Shown: piece after piece, positions 43,265-52,168 of the stretch
Numbering within the stretch: the first letter of the stretch is position 1
Layout: each line of letters opens with the position of its first letter
Origin: Dyadobacter psychrotolerans
GTDB lineage: Bacteria > Bacteroidota > Bacteroidia > Cytophagales > Spirosomataceae
DNA length: 64,000 nt
NCBI RefSeq assembly: GCF_004349265.1
Contig: NZ_SMFL01000011.1
Location: forward strand, 62,001 to 126,000
Direction: 5' to 3'
The notes under the pieces: model-generated
What the model was told of the DNA's origin: nothing
The model's input: the letters and a program-made list of their open reading frames with translations, nothing else
Database searches by the model: none
Program-made: the position numbers and the translations under genes

Positions 43265-43501
43265 TCAGACCAAAACGACGCTCTTGGGTGTTGGCGTATC
43301 ACCCTTTTGGTCATCAGCATATTCGAGTGCCAGTTTTTTGCCTGTCAAATCTGCTTCTTCCAGTAATTCAAAAGTTTTTCTTTCACCTAAAATTAAAAGT
43401 GCCTGGAACAGCACACCTGCGTAGGTACATTCTTCGCTGCCTGGTCCTTTTTCTTTTCCAAGATCATTGTAGTGTCCAAATAAGTCTTTTCCTTTTCCCA
43501 T
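43265..43501 (-). CDS. Small hypothetical protein
   Basis: A 78-residue protein that I do not recognise. It begins MGKGKDLFGHYNDLGKEKGP and has one helical stretch (ECTYAGVLFQALLILGERKT), then EEADLTGKKLALEYADDQKG and ends in small hydrophobics (SVVLV). No signal peptide or membrane anchor. It follows a 100-residue unknown gene on the same strand after about 60 bases and may be in its operon. Confidence 0.55.
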   Translation of the reverse strand: MGKGKDLFGHYNDLGKEKGPGSEECTYAGVLFQALLILGERKTFELLEEADLTGKKLALEYADDQKGDTPTPKSVVLV

Positions 43502-43560
43502 GGTGATATTATATTGACTTCGATATAGTATTAAATTTCAGTCTTTTACCTAAAAGCAAA

Positions 43561-43863
43561 CTACTTCGCGCCTTCTACTGCGAGCAGCGCCTTCTGGCTG
43601 CATTCCCCATTCAGGTAGTCAACAGCCATTACGGCAATCGAAAGTGGCTGCCCGGCTTCCAGCAGCATACTTATTTCCTCATAAGACCGCACATTACCGA
43701 CCAGGATTTTCAACGCTTCTTTGTAGCCGTTTTTTATCCCAAGATTCTGTTCGCTGTCCAGAGAAGGATGCTGCAGTTTACGGGAAATCATGGAAATCGT
43801 TTCCTCAACCTGGTCCTCCGTTGGCGTAGCGTGTTCGTAATCTTTTTGTTCTGATGAGTTCAT
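43561..43863 (-). CDS. Small hypothetical protein
   Basis: A 100-residue acidic, mostly helical cytoplasmic protein without a family I can name. Visible segments are TPTEDQVEETISMISRKLQH, NGYKEALKILVGNVRSYEEI and MLLEAGQPLSIAVMAVDYLN. It lies upstream of the 78-residue unknown gene on the same strand; start and stop are clean. Confidence 0.55.
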   Translation of the reverse strand: MNSSEQKDYEHATPTEDQVEETISMISRKLQHPSLDSEQNLGIKNGYKEALKILVGNVRSYEEISMLLEAGQPLSIAVMAVDYLNGECSQKALLAVEGAK

Positions 43864-44054
43864 GATAAAAATGGAATGTTCCGGAAATATTGACTGCGGT
43901 TATAAAACGACCTAAAAATTTGTGCCCTAATACTAAAATTGTGTAATAGTACTTACTCTAAGTTTAGTACTTATTCTAAAAAGGTAAGGCTATTCTTTTA
44001 TCTTTGAGAAACGTTTGAAAACTACAAATTTTTACCTTCCCGATAATATATTTA

Positions 44055-46223
44055 ATGAGTTTTTGTTTACTTCCACTTGCTGTTTTTTTGCTCTTCCTTC
44101 TGTTTTTTCTTGTTTTTGATGAAGAAGGTGTATACTCTAAAATCCGGCTGTCACTAGTTCTTTCGCTGATTGGTACCAGTGCGACAATCTTCTTTTACAA
44201 CGAGGTGCTATCTGCATTTGATGCCATCACCTATAAATCTGCCCTGGTTTTCTGGATTTTGCAGTGCGTTGTTCTGTTTGGTTTGATTGCATATTTGCAT
44301 CGCTCCGGCCGCATCCGTTTGCACAAACTGGCTCTACTCGGTGATGCCGTTTTGCTGAAAGGAATTGGTAAAACAAATAAAATTCTAACGATTACATGTT
44401 TGCTCTTTTTTGTTCTTCCTTTGCTCTTTCTGGCCATCTATGCTCCGGCAAATAATTTTGATTCACACAGTTACCACCTTAACCGGATTATGTTTTGGGT
44501 CACTAATCAAAACCTGGATCATTTCCCGACTCAGCATATTTTTCAGCTTTATCTCAATGTATTTGCTGAGTACCTCGTTCTGCACACTGTTTTGCTTTCC
44601 GGTGCCGACCATTTTGCCGGCCTGGTTCAGTTTGGTTCTTTTATCGGTTCATTAGCTGCTGTTAGTTTGCTGGCAAAAAAAATGGGAATGAAAGCCAATG
44701 GACAGTTGCTTGCGGGCATTTTTCTTTTGACTTTGCCAATCGGTATTTTTGAAAGCACAAGTACACAGGTTGATTACGTAGCCTGTTTTTTCTTTATTTC
44801 CTTTGTTTATTTTGGATTTGATCTGCTCAAAAAAAAGACTTTGTCAGCACTTCTGATGATGCTGTTGTCATTGACGCTGGGCGGCTTTACGAAGTATACC
44901 ATTTTTATTTTTGCAATTCCCTTCACTATTTATTTCGGAATAAGAATTCTGATTCAATACGGATTTTTGTTTTCTGTTAAAACACTGTTGTTGGCAATAG
45001 TGATGATGTCACTTGTTTTTACGCCATTTTTTAGCCGGAATTATCAACTATTCGGAAGTGTGATGAGTCCGCCGGAAGGTACAGCGCTTTTTGCCGAAAA
45101 AATTCCTGTGGATAAACATTCGGTAATGTTTACCGTGTCGGGAATCATTAAAAACTCAAGCTTGCATTTAGGTCTTCCCAGCACAGCCTATAATTTATTT
45201 GTTGAAAATGGCATGAAGGATTTTCATAAAAAACTAGGAATGGATGTTGACGATCCGGCTCTGCGGCTGGACTGGTTTCGTGTCAGATATTCCGTACATG
45301 AAGATATGGCATCGAATACATTTCATTTCATTCTCATCATACTGGCCAGTTTGCCGCTGTTTTTTCTTCGTGGAAAACGCGATATCAAATGGTTTTGGAT
45401 TTGCGGTTTGGCGGGATTTATACTGTTTTGTTCCCTGCTAAAATTTCAATTATGGAGCAGCAGAACACACATGCCGTTTTTTGCCATGGGAGCGGTGATG
45501 GTAAGTTATTTATACAGTCAGGTGTTAAAATGGAATATTACTTATATGGCTGTTCCGCTTATGTTGCTTTCTTCGGTTTTCGTTTATGGTAATCCTAACA
45601 AGGCGTTGCTGCCTCTGGTTTATATAGCACAAAAAACCATTGCACATATTCCGGTTGCCATTTACCAGGCGGATAGCGCCCAGGGGAGAATATTAGAAAA
45701 AAATGTAAGTCGTTATTACGATTTTAAAACAACGAATGAATGGCATGTCCTAAAAAAATGGCCGGACTTTCAGGAACGGAGAAAGGTTTTTGCTTTGCTG
45801 GATCAATGCGGATACTTTGAGGACGACCGCTCCGCAACGGTTTTTGCCACTAACCGCACTAAAGGATATTTTTTAAGCCACCTGGAACACTATAACAGTT
45901 TTGGACCGCTGCTGGATCACATCAATCAAAATGGAAAGAATATCGGGGTTTTGTTTTTGAATGGAGTGGGTTTTTATCATTATCAGGCAGCAATAACGGA
46001 AAGATTGGACCGACCGGGACGGATGGAATATATCCGCTATCACAAAGAATTTATGGCGCTTAAAAATGCACAGAAGGATTACTGTTATGATTATATCCTG
46101 GCGGATGACGCCGGATTGATTAAGAATTTGATTCCAATCGCAAATATTGATACCGTCTATAATTCTCCGTTGCTCTACCTGGTCAAACTGAAAAAAAGCA
46201 GCTGTGAACGGTATCTGTTTTAA
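44055..46223 (+). CDS. Polytopic membrane glycosyltransferase-like protein (GT-C type)
   Basis: A 722-residue integral membrane protein with about a dozen hydrophobic segments across residues 1-520 and a soluble C-terminal part. The first large loop contains LAIYAPANNFDSHSYHLNRI, placed like the acidic motif that PMT/ArnT-type GT-C glycosyltransferases use for catalysis; STSTQVDYVACFFFISFVYF is a second polar-acidic site. Such enzymes transfer sugars from polyprenyl phosphate carriers to lipid or protein outside the membrane. Specificity is unknown and the family call is by architecture. It is monocistronic. Confidence 0.65.
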   Translation: MSFCLLPLAVFLLFLLFFLVFDEEGVYSKIRLSLVLSLIGTSATIFFYNEVLSAFDAITYKSALVFWILQCVVLFGLIAYLHRSGRIRLHKLALLGDAVLLKGIGKTNKILTITCLLFFVLPLLFLAIYAPANNFDSHSYHLNRIMFWVTNQNLDHFPTQHIFQLYLNVFAEYLVLHTVLLSGADHFAGLVQFGSFIGSLAAVSLLAKKMGMKANGQLLAGIFLLTLPIGIFESTSTQVDYVACFFFISFVYFGFDLLKKKTLSALLMMLLSLTLGGFTKYTIFIFAIPFTIYFGIRILIQYGFLFSVKTLLLAIVMMSLVFTPFFSRNYQLFGSVMSPPEGTALFAEKIPVDKHSVMFTVSGIIKNSSLHLGLPSTAYNLFVENGMKDFHKKLGMDVDDPALRLDWFRVRYSVHEDMASNTFHFILIILASLPLFFLRGKRDIKWFWICGLAGFILFCSLLKFQLWSSRTHMPFFAMGAVMVSYLYSQVLKWNITYMAVPLMLLSSVFVYGNPNKALLPLVYIAQKTIAHIPVAIYQADSAQGRILEKNVSRYYDFKTTNEWHVLKKWPDFQERRKVFALLDQCGYFEDDRSATVFATNRTKGYFLSHLEHYNSFGPLLDHINQNGKNIGVLFLNGVGFYHYQAAITERLDRPGRMEYIRYHKEFMALKNAQKDYCYDYILADDAGLIKNLIPIANIDTVYNSPLLYLVKLKKSSCERYLF

Positions 46224-46369
46224 TTTATAAATGTTGCTACAGTTCTCAAAAGCAAAATAAAATATTGCAAATACAACAAAAAATAGTTCGTTTTTAATGT
46301 TAATAAACTAGTTGACGAAAATAATTACATTTACATATCATTTTAATTTCAACAGCTTTTTCAATTTTT

Positions 46370-47923
46370 ATGAAACGAATTTATTATCCCTTAATGCTTT
46401 TGTGTCCGGGCTTTTTGTTTGCGCAGGATGTGGATCAGGCCGCTCTTGCTAAAATACGCAAGGAAGGTATGGAAAACTCAAAAGTAAAGGAAATTGCCAT
46501 GCAGCTGACCGACGTATCAGGGCCAAGGCTGACCAATTCTCCCGGTTTTCAAAGAGCCGCGGACTGGTCTGTAAAACAATTAAAAGACTGGGGTTTGAAA
46601 AATGCCAAACTTGAAGAATGGGGTGAATTTGGTAAGGGATGGCAGGTTGAAAAGAGTTATCTGGCCATGACAAAACCGTATTACATGCCTTTTATCGGTA
46701 TTCCGAAAGCATGGACCGCCGGAACCGGAGGCGTTGTGAAAGGAGAAGTCGTTGTGATCGATATCCAGAATGAAGAGGATTTGAAAAAGTATGCAAATGG
46801 CAAACTGGCAGGCAAAATTGTTTTGACGAAGAGTGCTATGGATACAGATCCTACTTTTAAAGCTGACGCGATCCGGTATACAGAGGAGGATCTTGAAAAA
46901 ATGACCAATTCGCAGCCGTTTGGTCAGGGGAATTTTACACCGGAACAAATGGAACGCCTGCGTGGTGCGCGTACTTTCCGTAATAAAGTAGACAGTACCA
47001 TGAAATCCCAAAAGATCAGTCTTGAGCTGTCGGGACGGGCGGGTAAACATGGCACATTTTTTACCAGCGGCGGTTCGTCTTACAGAGGTGATTCTCCGAT
47101 CGCCGGACCGGCTTTTGATATGGCTCCGGAGCATGCAGGGCTTATCACCCGTTTGGTAGAAAGCGGAATTCCTGTAACCCTTGAAGCAGAGTCGGCAACT
47201 ACTTTTTATGATAAAAAATTGACAACCGGTAATGTCATCGCTGAAATTTCGGGATCAGATCCAAAACTAAAAGATGAAATTGTCATGCTGGGCGGTCACT
47301 TAGATTCGTGGCACAGCGCAACCGGCGCTACCGATAATGCTGCGGGTTGCACGGTAATGATGGAAGCGGTAAGAATATTGCAGGCTGCCGGTTTGAAACC
47401 AAAAAGAACGATCCGTATCGCACTTTGGTCGGGTGAAGAACAGGGTTTGCATGGTTCACGGAATTATGTGAAAAATACATTCGGTGATCCGCAGACAATG
47501 AAACTTTTGCCGGCACACGAAAAATTGTCAGCATATTATAACATTGACAACGGAACCGGCCGTATCCGCGGAATTTATCTTCAGGGAAATGAAGGGCCGC
47601 GTGCGATCTTCGAAAAATGGCTCGCACCTTTTTCTGACATCATCGATCATCCAACGATCACATCACGTAATACAGGCGGCACGGATCATCAGAGTTTCGA
47701 CGCACTGGGATTACCGGGTTTTCAGTTTATTCAGGATGGAATTGAGTACAATACCCGCACGCACCATACCAACGTGGATACTTACGAACGTCTTGTGATG
47801 GATGATTTGAAGCAAATGGCGGTTGTTGTGGCTGCATTCGTTTACAATACAGCTCAGCTGGATCAGAAAATTCCAAGGAAGGAATTGCCAAAACCACGTC
47901 CGGCTACGGGAATGGGGCGGTAA
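46370..47923 (+). CDS. Secreted M28 family metallopeptidase
   Basis: A 517-residue exported zinc aminopeptidase-like protein: signal peptide MKRIYYPLMLLCPGFLFAQ, a protease-associated-like insertion (about 120-290) and the M28 catalytic core. Metal ligands and acid are visible: MLGGHLDSW (H310, with D312), GATDNAAGC (D322), ALWSGEEQGLHGSRNY (E356/E357), YYNIDNGTG (Asp) and RTHHTNVDTYERL (His). It probably releases N-terminal amino acids from peptides in the periplasm or outside. Single gene with its own strong terminator. Confidence 0.92.
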   Translation: MKRIYYPLMLLCPGFLFAQDVDQAALAKIRKEGMENSKVKEIAMQLTDVSGPRLTNSPGFQRAADWSVKQLKDWGLKNAKLEEWGEFGKGWQVEKSYLAMTKPYYMPFIGIPKAWTAGTGGVVKGEVVVIDIQNEEDLKKYANGKLAGKIVLTKSAMDTDPTFKADAIRYTEEDLEKMTNSQPFGQGNFTPEQMERLRGARTFRNKVDSTMKSQKISLELSGRAGKHGTFFTSGGSSYRGDSPIAGPAFDMAPEHAGLITRLVESGIPVTLEAESATTFYDKKLTTGNVIAEISGSDPKLKDEIVMLGGHLDSWHSATGATDNAAGCTVMMEAVRILQAAGLKPKRTIRIALWSGEEQGLHGSRNYVKNTFGDPQTMKLLPAHEKLSAYYNIDNGTGRIRGIYLQGNEGPRAIFEKWLAPFSDIIDHPTITSRNTGGTDHQSFDALGLPGFQFIQDGIEYNTRTHHTNVDTYERLVMDDLKQMAVVVAAFVYNTAQLDQKIPRKELPKPRPATGMGR

Positions 47924-47940
47924 TCGTTTTTTGTTTAAGT

Positions 47941-47985
47941 AAAATGGCAACCCATGCAGCAGAAACTGTGTGGGTTGCCATTTTT
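47941..47985 (+). terminator. Terminator after M28 peptidase
   Basis: AAAATGGCAACCCA / TGGGTTGCCATTTT, a 14-pair stem with a 16-base loop and trailing T residues, 17 bases past the stop. Confidence 0.85.
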
Positions 47986-48042
47986 GATACTATATGATTT
48001 GGTATCACTTAAATTTTAAACAGATAAACTGATATCAATCTG

Positions 48043-48243
48043 TCAGATATCTTTTTCAAAATACAGGTATATATAAACCGCCGCACCAAAACTGGTTGAA
48101 CTCGTTGATGCAAGTCTGTATCCTTTTGATGCATACGCATCCAGATGCTCCTGTATTTCTTCCTTAGATTCTTTTACAATATGTTCTGAATCAAAAGTTA
48201 ATTTAGTGTAATAAATTAATGCTTCTACTTTGTAGTCTTTCAT
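48043..48243 (-). CDS. Small DUF4177-like protein
   Basis: A 66-residue protein. MKDYKVEALIYYTKLTFDSE, EIQEHLDAYASKGYRLASTS and AAVYIYLYFEKDI match the layout of DUF4177, in which a KxxxL strand is followed by a helix ending in GWxL-like and a terminal YIYLFFEK-like strand. Function unknown. The frame extends 25 codons upstream, but the internal ATG begins the recognisable part. Confidence 0.65.
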   Translation of the reverse strand: MKDYKVEALIYYTKLTFDSEHIVKESKEEIQEHLDAYASKGYRLASTSSTSFGAAVYIYLYFEKDI

Positions 48244-48366
48244 ATTTAGTGGTTTTGGATAAGACAAGGGCTCTTTTAACTGACTTGTTTGAAGGTAAAG
48301 GAAGTATAATACTTTCATTACAATAGTAAGTCAATAAAAGATATTACTCTATATATTTTATTACTT

Positions 48367-48513
48367 TCAACGTTTAGGAAGGCCTGTTTTTGAAAGAATA
48401 TCGCTGGCTTTTTTAACTTTTTCCGGAAACAGAATTTTCTCTCTGTACTGTTCCAGTTTTTTGTCCAGAACTATTACATGAACCTTTGACTGATTTAATT
48501 CTTTTGCTTTCAT
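48367..48513 (-). CDS. Small basic protein coupled to DUF6934 gene
   Basis: A 48-residue frame: MKAKELNQSKVHVIVLDKKL, then EQYREKILFPEKVKKASDIL and SKTGLPKR. Its ATG overlaps the stop of the upstream DUF6934 frame (ATGA), which is why I believe it is translated. Lys-rich and helical; no family recognised. Confidence 0.55.
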   Translation of the reverse strand: MKAKELNQSKVHVIVLDKKLEQYREKILFPEKVKKASDILSKTGLPKR

Positions 48514-48970
48514 AGTTCAATCTCATTTTCTTTTTCGGTAAGTAAAAAGGCTTCGTAAAGCTTGCCAATTACGAATTTCTCCCAAATTCCTTCGCTGTTA
48601 TATCCAAATATAATAAAATCTTCAGAGATTTCTGACAGGTTGTTAGTTATACCCATTCGATATAACCTTGTTCTGGCGGTTGTACTTCCTGTCGCGAATA
48701 TCCAGGCTTGGGGATATTTTTCTGTGAACGTATAAATAGTTGAAGCAACGGTAGCCAAGACCTTTACGGCATCACCATTGTTGGTGATTGAAAGATCATT
48801 AATGCTTTCTGTTTTTCGTTATAATCTTCAAAACCAATATTGAATACGTTTTCAGTGGTTGTTTTCGTGTACTGTACTACCTTCTTAATTAAACCCTTTG
48901 GCCCTTCGCTTACAAACTCAAAAAAGAGAAATTGTTCTTCAGATTTGTATGGATATCTTGGATGCTTCAT
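48510..48970 (-). pseudogene. DUF6934 family gene with homopolymer frameshift
   Basis: Two consecutive frames make one DUF6934-like protein. The first begins MKHPRYPYKSEEQFLFFEFV and includes EGPKGLIKKVVQYTKTT, ending prematurely after DYNEKQKALMIFQSP. The shifted frame from the same point reads SITNNGDAVKVLATVAS and continues as TIYTFTEKYPQAWIFATGST, RTRLYRMGITNNLSEISEDF and FVIGKLYEAFLL. Adding one A to the five-A run (T5 at 48812-48816 on the plus strand) restores the full frame (EKTESINDLSI). It is either a real single-base deletion or a sequencing error. DUF6934 function is unknown. Confidence 0.8.
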
Positions 48971-49055
48971 TTCATGCTTTGGATTTTTTAGTGCCTCATA
49001 GGAGACAGTAAAAATTAAAGCAAGTCACTATCAACTGTTACAAATCGAAATATTA

Positions 49056-50438
49056 TCACCGCAATCCCTCAATTCCCTCAACACTTTTCACCAATTCCTT
49101 TCCAAGAATCCTGTTTCCGGTTTCCGTAATTACAATATCATCTTCAATCCTAATACCTGTGAAATCACGGAAGCTTTCCAGTTTGTTGTAATCGATAAAT
49201 TGAGAAAGTTTGTTTTCTGATTTCCAGCGGTCAATCAGGGTAGGGATAAAGTATAGCCCCGGTTCTACGGTTACCACAAAGCCCGGTTCCAGCGCTCTTC
49301 CCATACGGAGTGACTTCCATCCGAATGCTGTTCCTTTTTTAAGATCTTCGGTGTAACCTACGTACTGTTCACCCAGGTTTTCCATGTCATGGACGTCAAG
49401 GCCCATCATGTGTCCCAGGCCGCATTGAAAGAAAAGCGTGTGTACATCGTTTGCCACAGCCTCAGCCGGATCGCCTTTGATGATACCAACCTCTTTCAAA
49501 CCTTCCAGCAGTTTGGTGGAGGCAAGCGTGTGAACATCTTTAAACAAAACGCCAGGCTTACAAGCTCTGATTGCTGATTCTTCCGCATTCAGGACAATTT
49601 CGTACATCTCCTTTTGAATGGTTGTGAATTTCTTGCCGGTCGGGATCGTGCGTGTAAGGTCACCGCAGTAGTGCATCGCGGTTTCAGCACCCGCATCACA
49701 TAATGACAGCTGCCCATCCCGCATAACCAGGTCCCTTGTGTGCGTATGGAGAATTTCTCCGTTTACAGTCAGGATAATTGGGTAGGAGATATCTCCGCCT
49801 TGCCCGATCGCGAGGCTTTGTAATTTTCCGGCTACCTGTTTTTCTGTCAACCCGGGCTGCGTAATCCGCATGAACTCAAGGTGCATATCTACGGAAGTAT
49901 TCACAGCCTTTTCAATTTCTGTGATTTCTTCTTCAGACTTGTACGAACGCATCGAAACAACGGCCTTGATCAGCGTTACGGATGCCAGCTGGGAGGCTTG
50001 TGCGGGATTTACTTCCAGCCATTCCTGTAATTTCAGGTAATGTTCTGCTCGGTAAGGTGGCAGAAAGTGAACCGTTTGTTTACTATTTTGAGCCGATTTC
50101 AGGTATTCAGAAAGTGTTTTGGACGGTCTTACTTTTTGAATGCCAACCTTTGCAGCCTTCTCTGTAAGTGGTTCTTTTGGGCCTGTCCAAACGATGTCAT
50201 CAATCGTAAGTTCATCCCCAAAAATAATTTCCTGATCGTTTTCAATATCAATAACGGCATGTAAAGAAGCTGCATCCAACCCAAAATAATACAGGAAGCT
50301 GCTGTCCTGGCGGAAAGTGTAGACATTGTCCCGATAGTTCATTCCTGATTCTTCGTTGCCAAGAAAAAGGATCAGGCCGCTGCCTACTTTCTGCTTTAAT
50401 ATTTGTCTTCTTTTTATATAGGTATCCTGAGAAAACAT
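49056..50438 (-). CDS. Xaa-Pro aminopeptidase (aminopeptidase P family, M24B)
   Basis: A 460-residue cytoplasmic metallopeptidase removing N-terminal residues preceding proline. The N-terminal creatinase-like domain (GLILFLGNEESGMNYRDNVY) is followed by the pita-bread catalytic domain with all metal ligands: SLCDAGAETAMHYCGDLTRT (two Asp), GLGHMMGLDVHDM (His), VVTVEPGLYFIP (Glu) and GIRIEDDIVIT (Glu). Length and order match aminopeptidase P. Monocistronic. Confidence 0.94.
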   Translation of the reverse strand: MFSQDTYIKRRQILKQKVGSGLILFLGNEESGMNYRDNVYTFRQDSSFLYYFGLDAASLHAVIDIENDQEIIFGDELTIDDIVWTGPKEPLTEKAAKVGIQKVRPSKTLSEYLKSAQNSKQTVHFLPPYRAEHYLKLQEWLEVNPAQASQLASVTLIKAVVSMRSYKSEEEITEIEKAVNTSVDMHLEFMRITQPGLTEKQVAGKLQSLAIGQGGDISYPIILTVNGEILHTHTRDLVMRDGQLSLCDAGAETAMHYCGDLTRTIPTGKKFTTIQKEMYEIVLNAEESAIRACKPGVLFKDVHTLASTKLLEGLKEVGIIKGDPAEAVANDVHTLFFQCGLGHMMGLDVHDMENLGEQYVGYTEDLKKGTAFGWKSLRMGRALEPGFVVTVEPGLYFIPTLIDRWKSENKLSQFIDYNKLESFRDFTGIRIEDDIVITETGNRILGKELVKSVEGIEGLR

Positions 50439-50562
50439 GATTGTTTCTGTTTTATGTGTTTTGACAATTATCGGGCAATTTTACATTAAAAAATCTTGCT
50501 CATCAACATTAAATGTCAATGAGCAAGATTGAGCACTACCTAACCAAACTTAACTTGTACTT

Positions 50563-52146
50563 CTAGTAACCCGGATTTTGTTTCAGGTTTGTATTTTTAT
50601 CCAGCTCGGTCTGTGGAATTGGGAACAATGCACGCTGACCGGTCTGAGGACGATGATTAAACCATTTTTTTGTTTCATATATTCCAAAGCGGATCATATC
50701 CTGGCGGCGGTGGGCTTCTGCTGCAAATTCCCAGCCCAGTTCGTCAAAGAACCGGCCAAATTTAACATCATCTCCACCCTGGCGTTCGGTAATACTGCCA
50801 TCAGCCGCCTGATAGCCATATACATACTTGCTTCCTTTTGCCAGATCGGCTCCGGTAACAGTTGCTTTTGTCGGATTATTCTTAAAAGCTCTTTTACGCA
50901 CATCCGTTACGATTACCGCTGCTTCATCTGCCTTACCGGTGCGTAACAATGCTTCGGCTTTGATCATCAGTACATCGGCGTAGCGAAGAAGTGGAAAGTC
51001 ATTATCAAGACTGGCCGTAGCATTGGGCTTGATTTTATACTTGCCAATTCTGTATCCATCGGTTGAAGCAGTTTTCTCCATAGCCGGTACCGATTTTACA
51101 TAGGTAATTACAACTGCGCCTGTGGTCGCATTTTTTTGAGGTCCCATAATCCATGTATCTGTCAAACGGCTGTCTTCTGTATCATAGGTGTCGATAAACT
51201 GAGGAACAGCGCAGTTCCCGCCCCATGGACCGGCATTCATCGGATATACCGTTCTGCTGAGCGGATCCAGCGTTTTCATGTGGATCTGGTTTCCGGTACC
51301 ATAGATTTCATCGTAAGGAATGGCAAAGATGATTTCCTTTGAATTGAAATTGGTCCAGGTGAAAACATCAGAATAGTTGGCATCCAATGCATATTTCCCG
51401 CTTTTGATTACTTCATCTGCCTGTTCAATAGCCTTTGCCCACTGTGGTGTTCCTGTATATACTTCTGCATTCAGATAAATTTTGGCAAGAAGTGCTTTTG
51501 CTCCCCATTTGTTAAGCTGCCCGTACGTTGTCGAAGCATTTTCGCTTAGGAAAGGCATTACATCAGTCAGCTCTTTTACGATAAATTCATATACTTCCTT
51601 ACGGGTGCTTTGCTTTGGAAGTGTTACATCTTTAAAGTTGGTAACGATCGGCACGTTGCCATGGTTATCTAAAAGCAGATAATAGGCCAGGGCGCGTACT
51701 GCTTTTAGTTCTGCTTCAACCGCCTCTTTGCCGGCCGTTACAGGAATCTCTCCGTCTGCAATCTGAGATAAAACCCTGTTGGCGGTGGTGATACTTCTGA
51801 AAGAACTCTGCCATGCGTTTTCAGGCTGCCATTGAAGGGACGTCCAGGTATGCTGGTGCATGCGGCGGTAGGTGCCGGCGTCATCCCAGCCATTGGGGCG
51901 GGCAGGCGTAATAATTGCATCCGCAGACTCTTCCTGCAAATCAAAGTATCCCTGCCATCCGAGCATAAGCGCACGCAGTGAAGAATAAACCGGGGCGATA
52001 ACAGCAGGCAAATCTTTTTCAGTTGGCTGGTAACTGCTTGAAAGTACCTCAGAGTAAACTTCTTCTTTCAGGTCTGTACAGGAGTACAAAGATGCAGCTC
52101 CCATCATGGATGCCAGAAAGAGAGATATGGTGTTTTTCTTTTTCAT
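50563..52146 (-). CDS. SusD/RagB family nutrient-binding lipoprotein
   Basis: A 527-residue surface lipoprotein that caps the SusC channel and captures glycans or other nutrients. Lipoprotein signal: LASMMGAASLYSC with the cysteine at about residue 23. SusD features are TPARPNGWDDAGTYRRMHQH, AVRALAYYLLLDNHGNVPIV, LNKWGAKALLAKIYLNAEVY (TPR-like helices), PLLRYADVLMIKAEALLRTG and the C-terminal HRRQDMIRFGIYETKKWFNH plus LFPIPQTELDKNTNLKQNPG. It follows the SusC gene after 22 bases. Confidence 0.95.
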   Translation of the reverse strand: MKKKNTISLFLASMMGAASLYSCTDLKEEVYSEVLSSSYQPTEKDLPAVIAPVYSSLRALMLGWQGYFDLQEESADAIITPARPNGWDDAGTYRRMHQHTWTSLQWQPENAWQSSFRSITTANRVLSQIADGEIPVTAGKEAVEAELKAVRALAYYLLLDNHGNVPIVTNFKDVTLPKQSTRKEVYEFIVKELTDVMPFLSENASTTYGQLNKWGAKALLAKIYLNAEVYTGTPQWAKAIEQADEVIKSGKYALDANYSDVFTWTNFNSKEIIFAIPYDEIYGTGNQIHMKTLDPLSRTVYPMNAGPWGGNCAVPQFIDTYDTEDSRLTDTWIMGPQKNATTGAVVITYVKSVPAMEKTASTDGYRIGKYKIKPNATASLDNDFPLLRYADVLMIKAEALLRTGKADEAAVIVTDVRKRAFKNNPTKATVTGADLAKGSKYVYGYQAADGSITERQGGDDVKFGRFFDELGWEFAAEAHRRQDMIRFGIYETKKWFNHRPQTGQRALFPIPQTELDKNTNLKQNPGY

Positions 52147-52168
52147 TGTGTCAAATGGTTGTTGTTGA

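Noticed and set aside
46580..47134. 184-residue minus-strand open frame inside the M28 peptidase
   Set aside because: Antisense to a conserved gene, with no domain and no gene-start signals.
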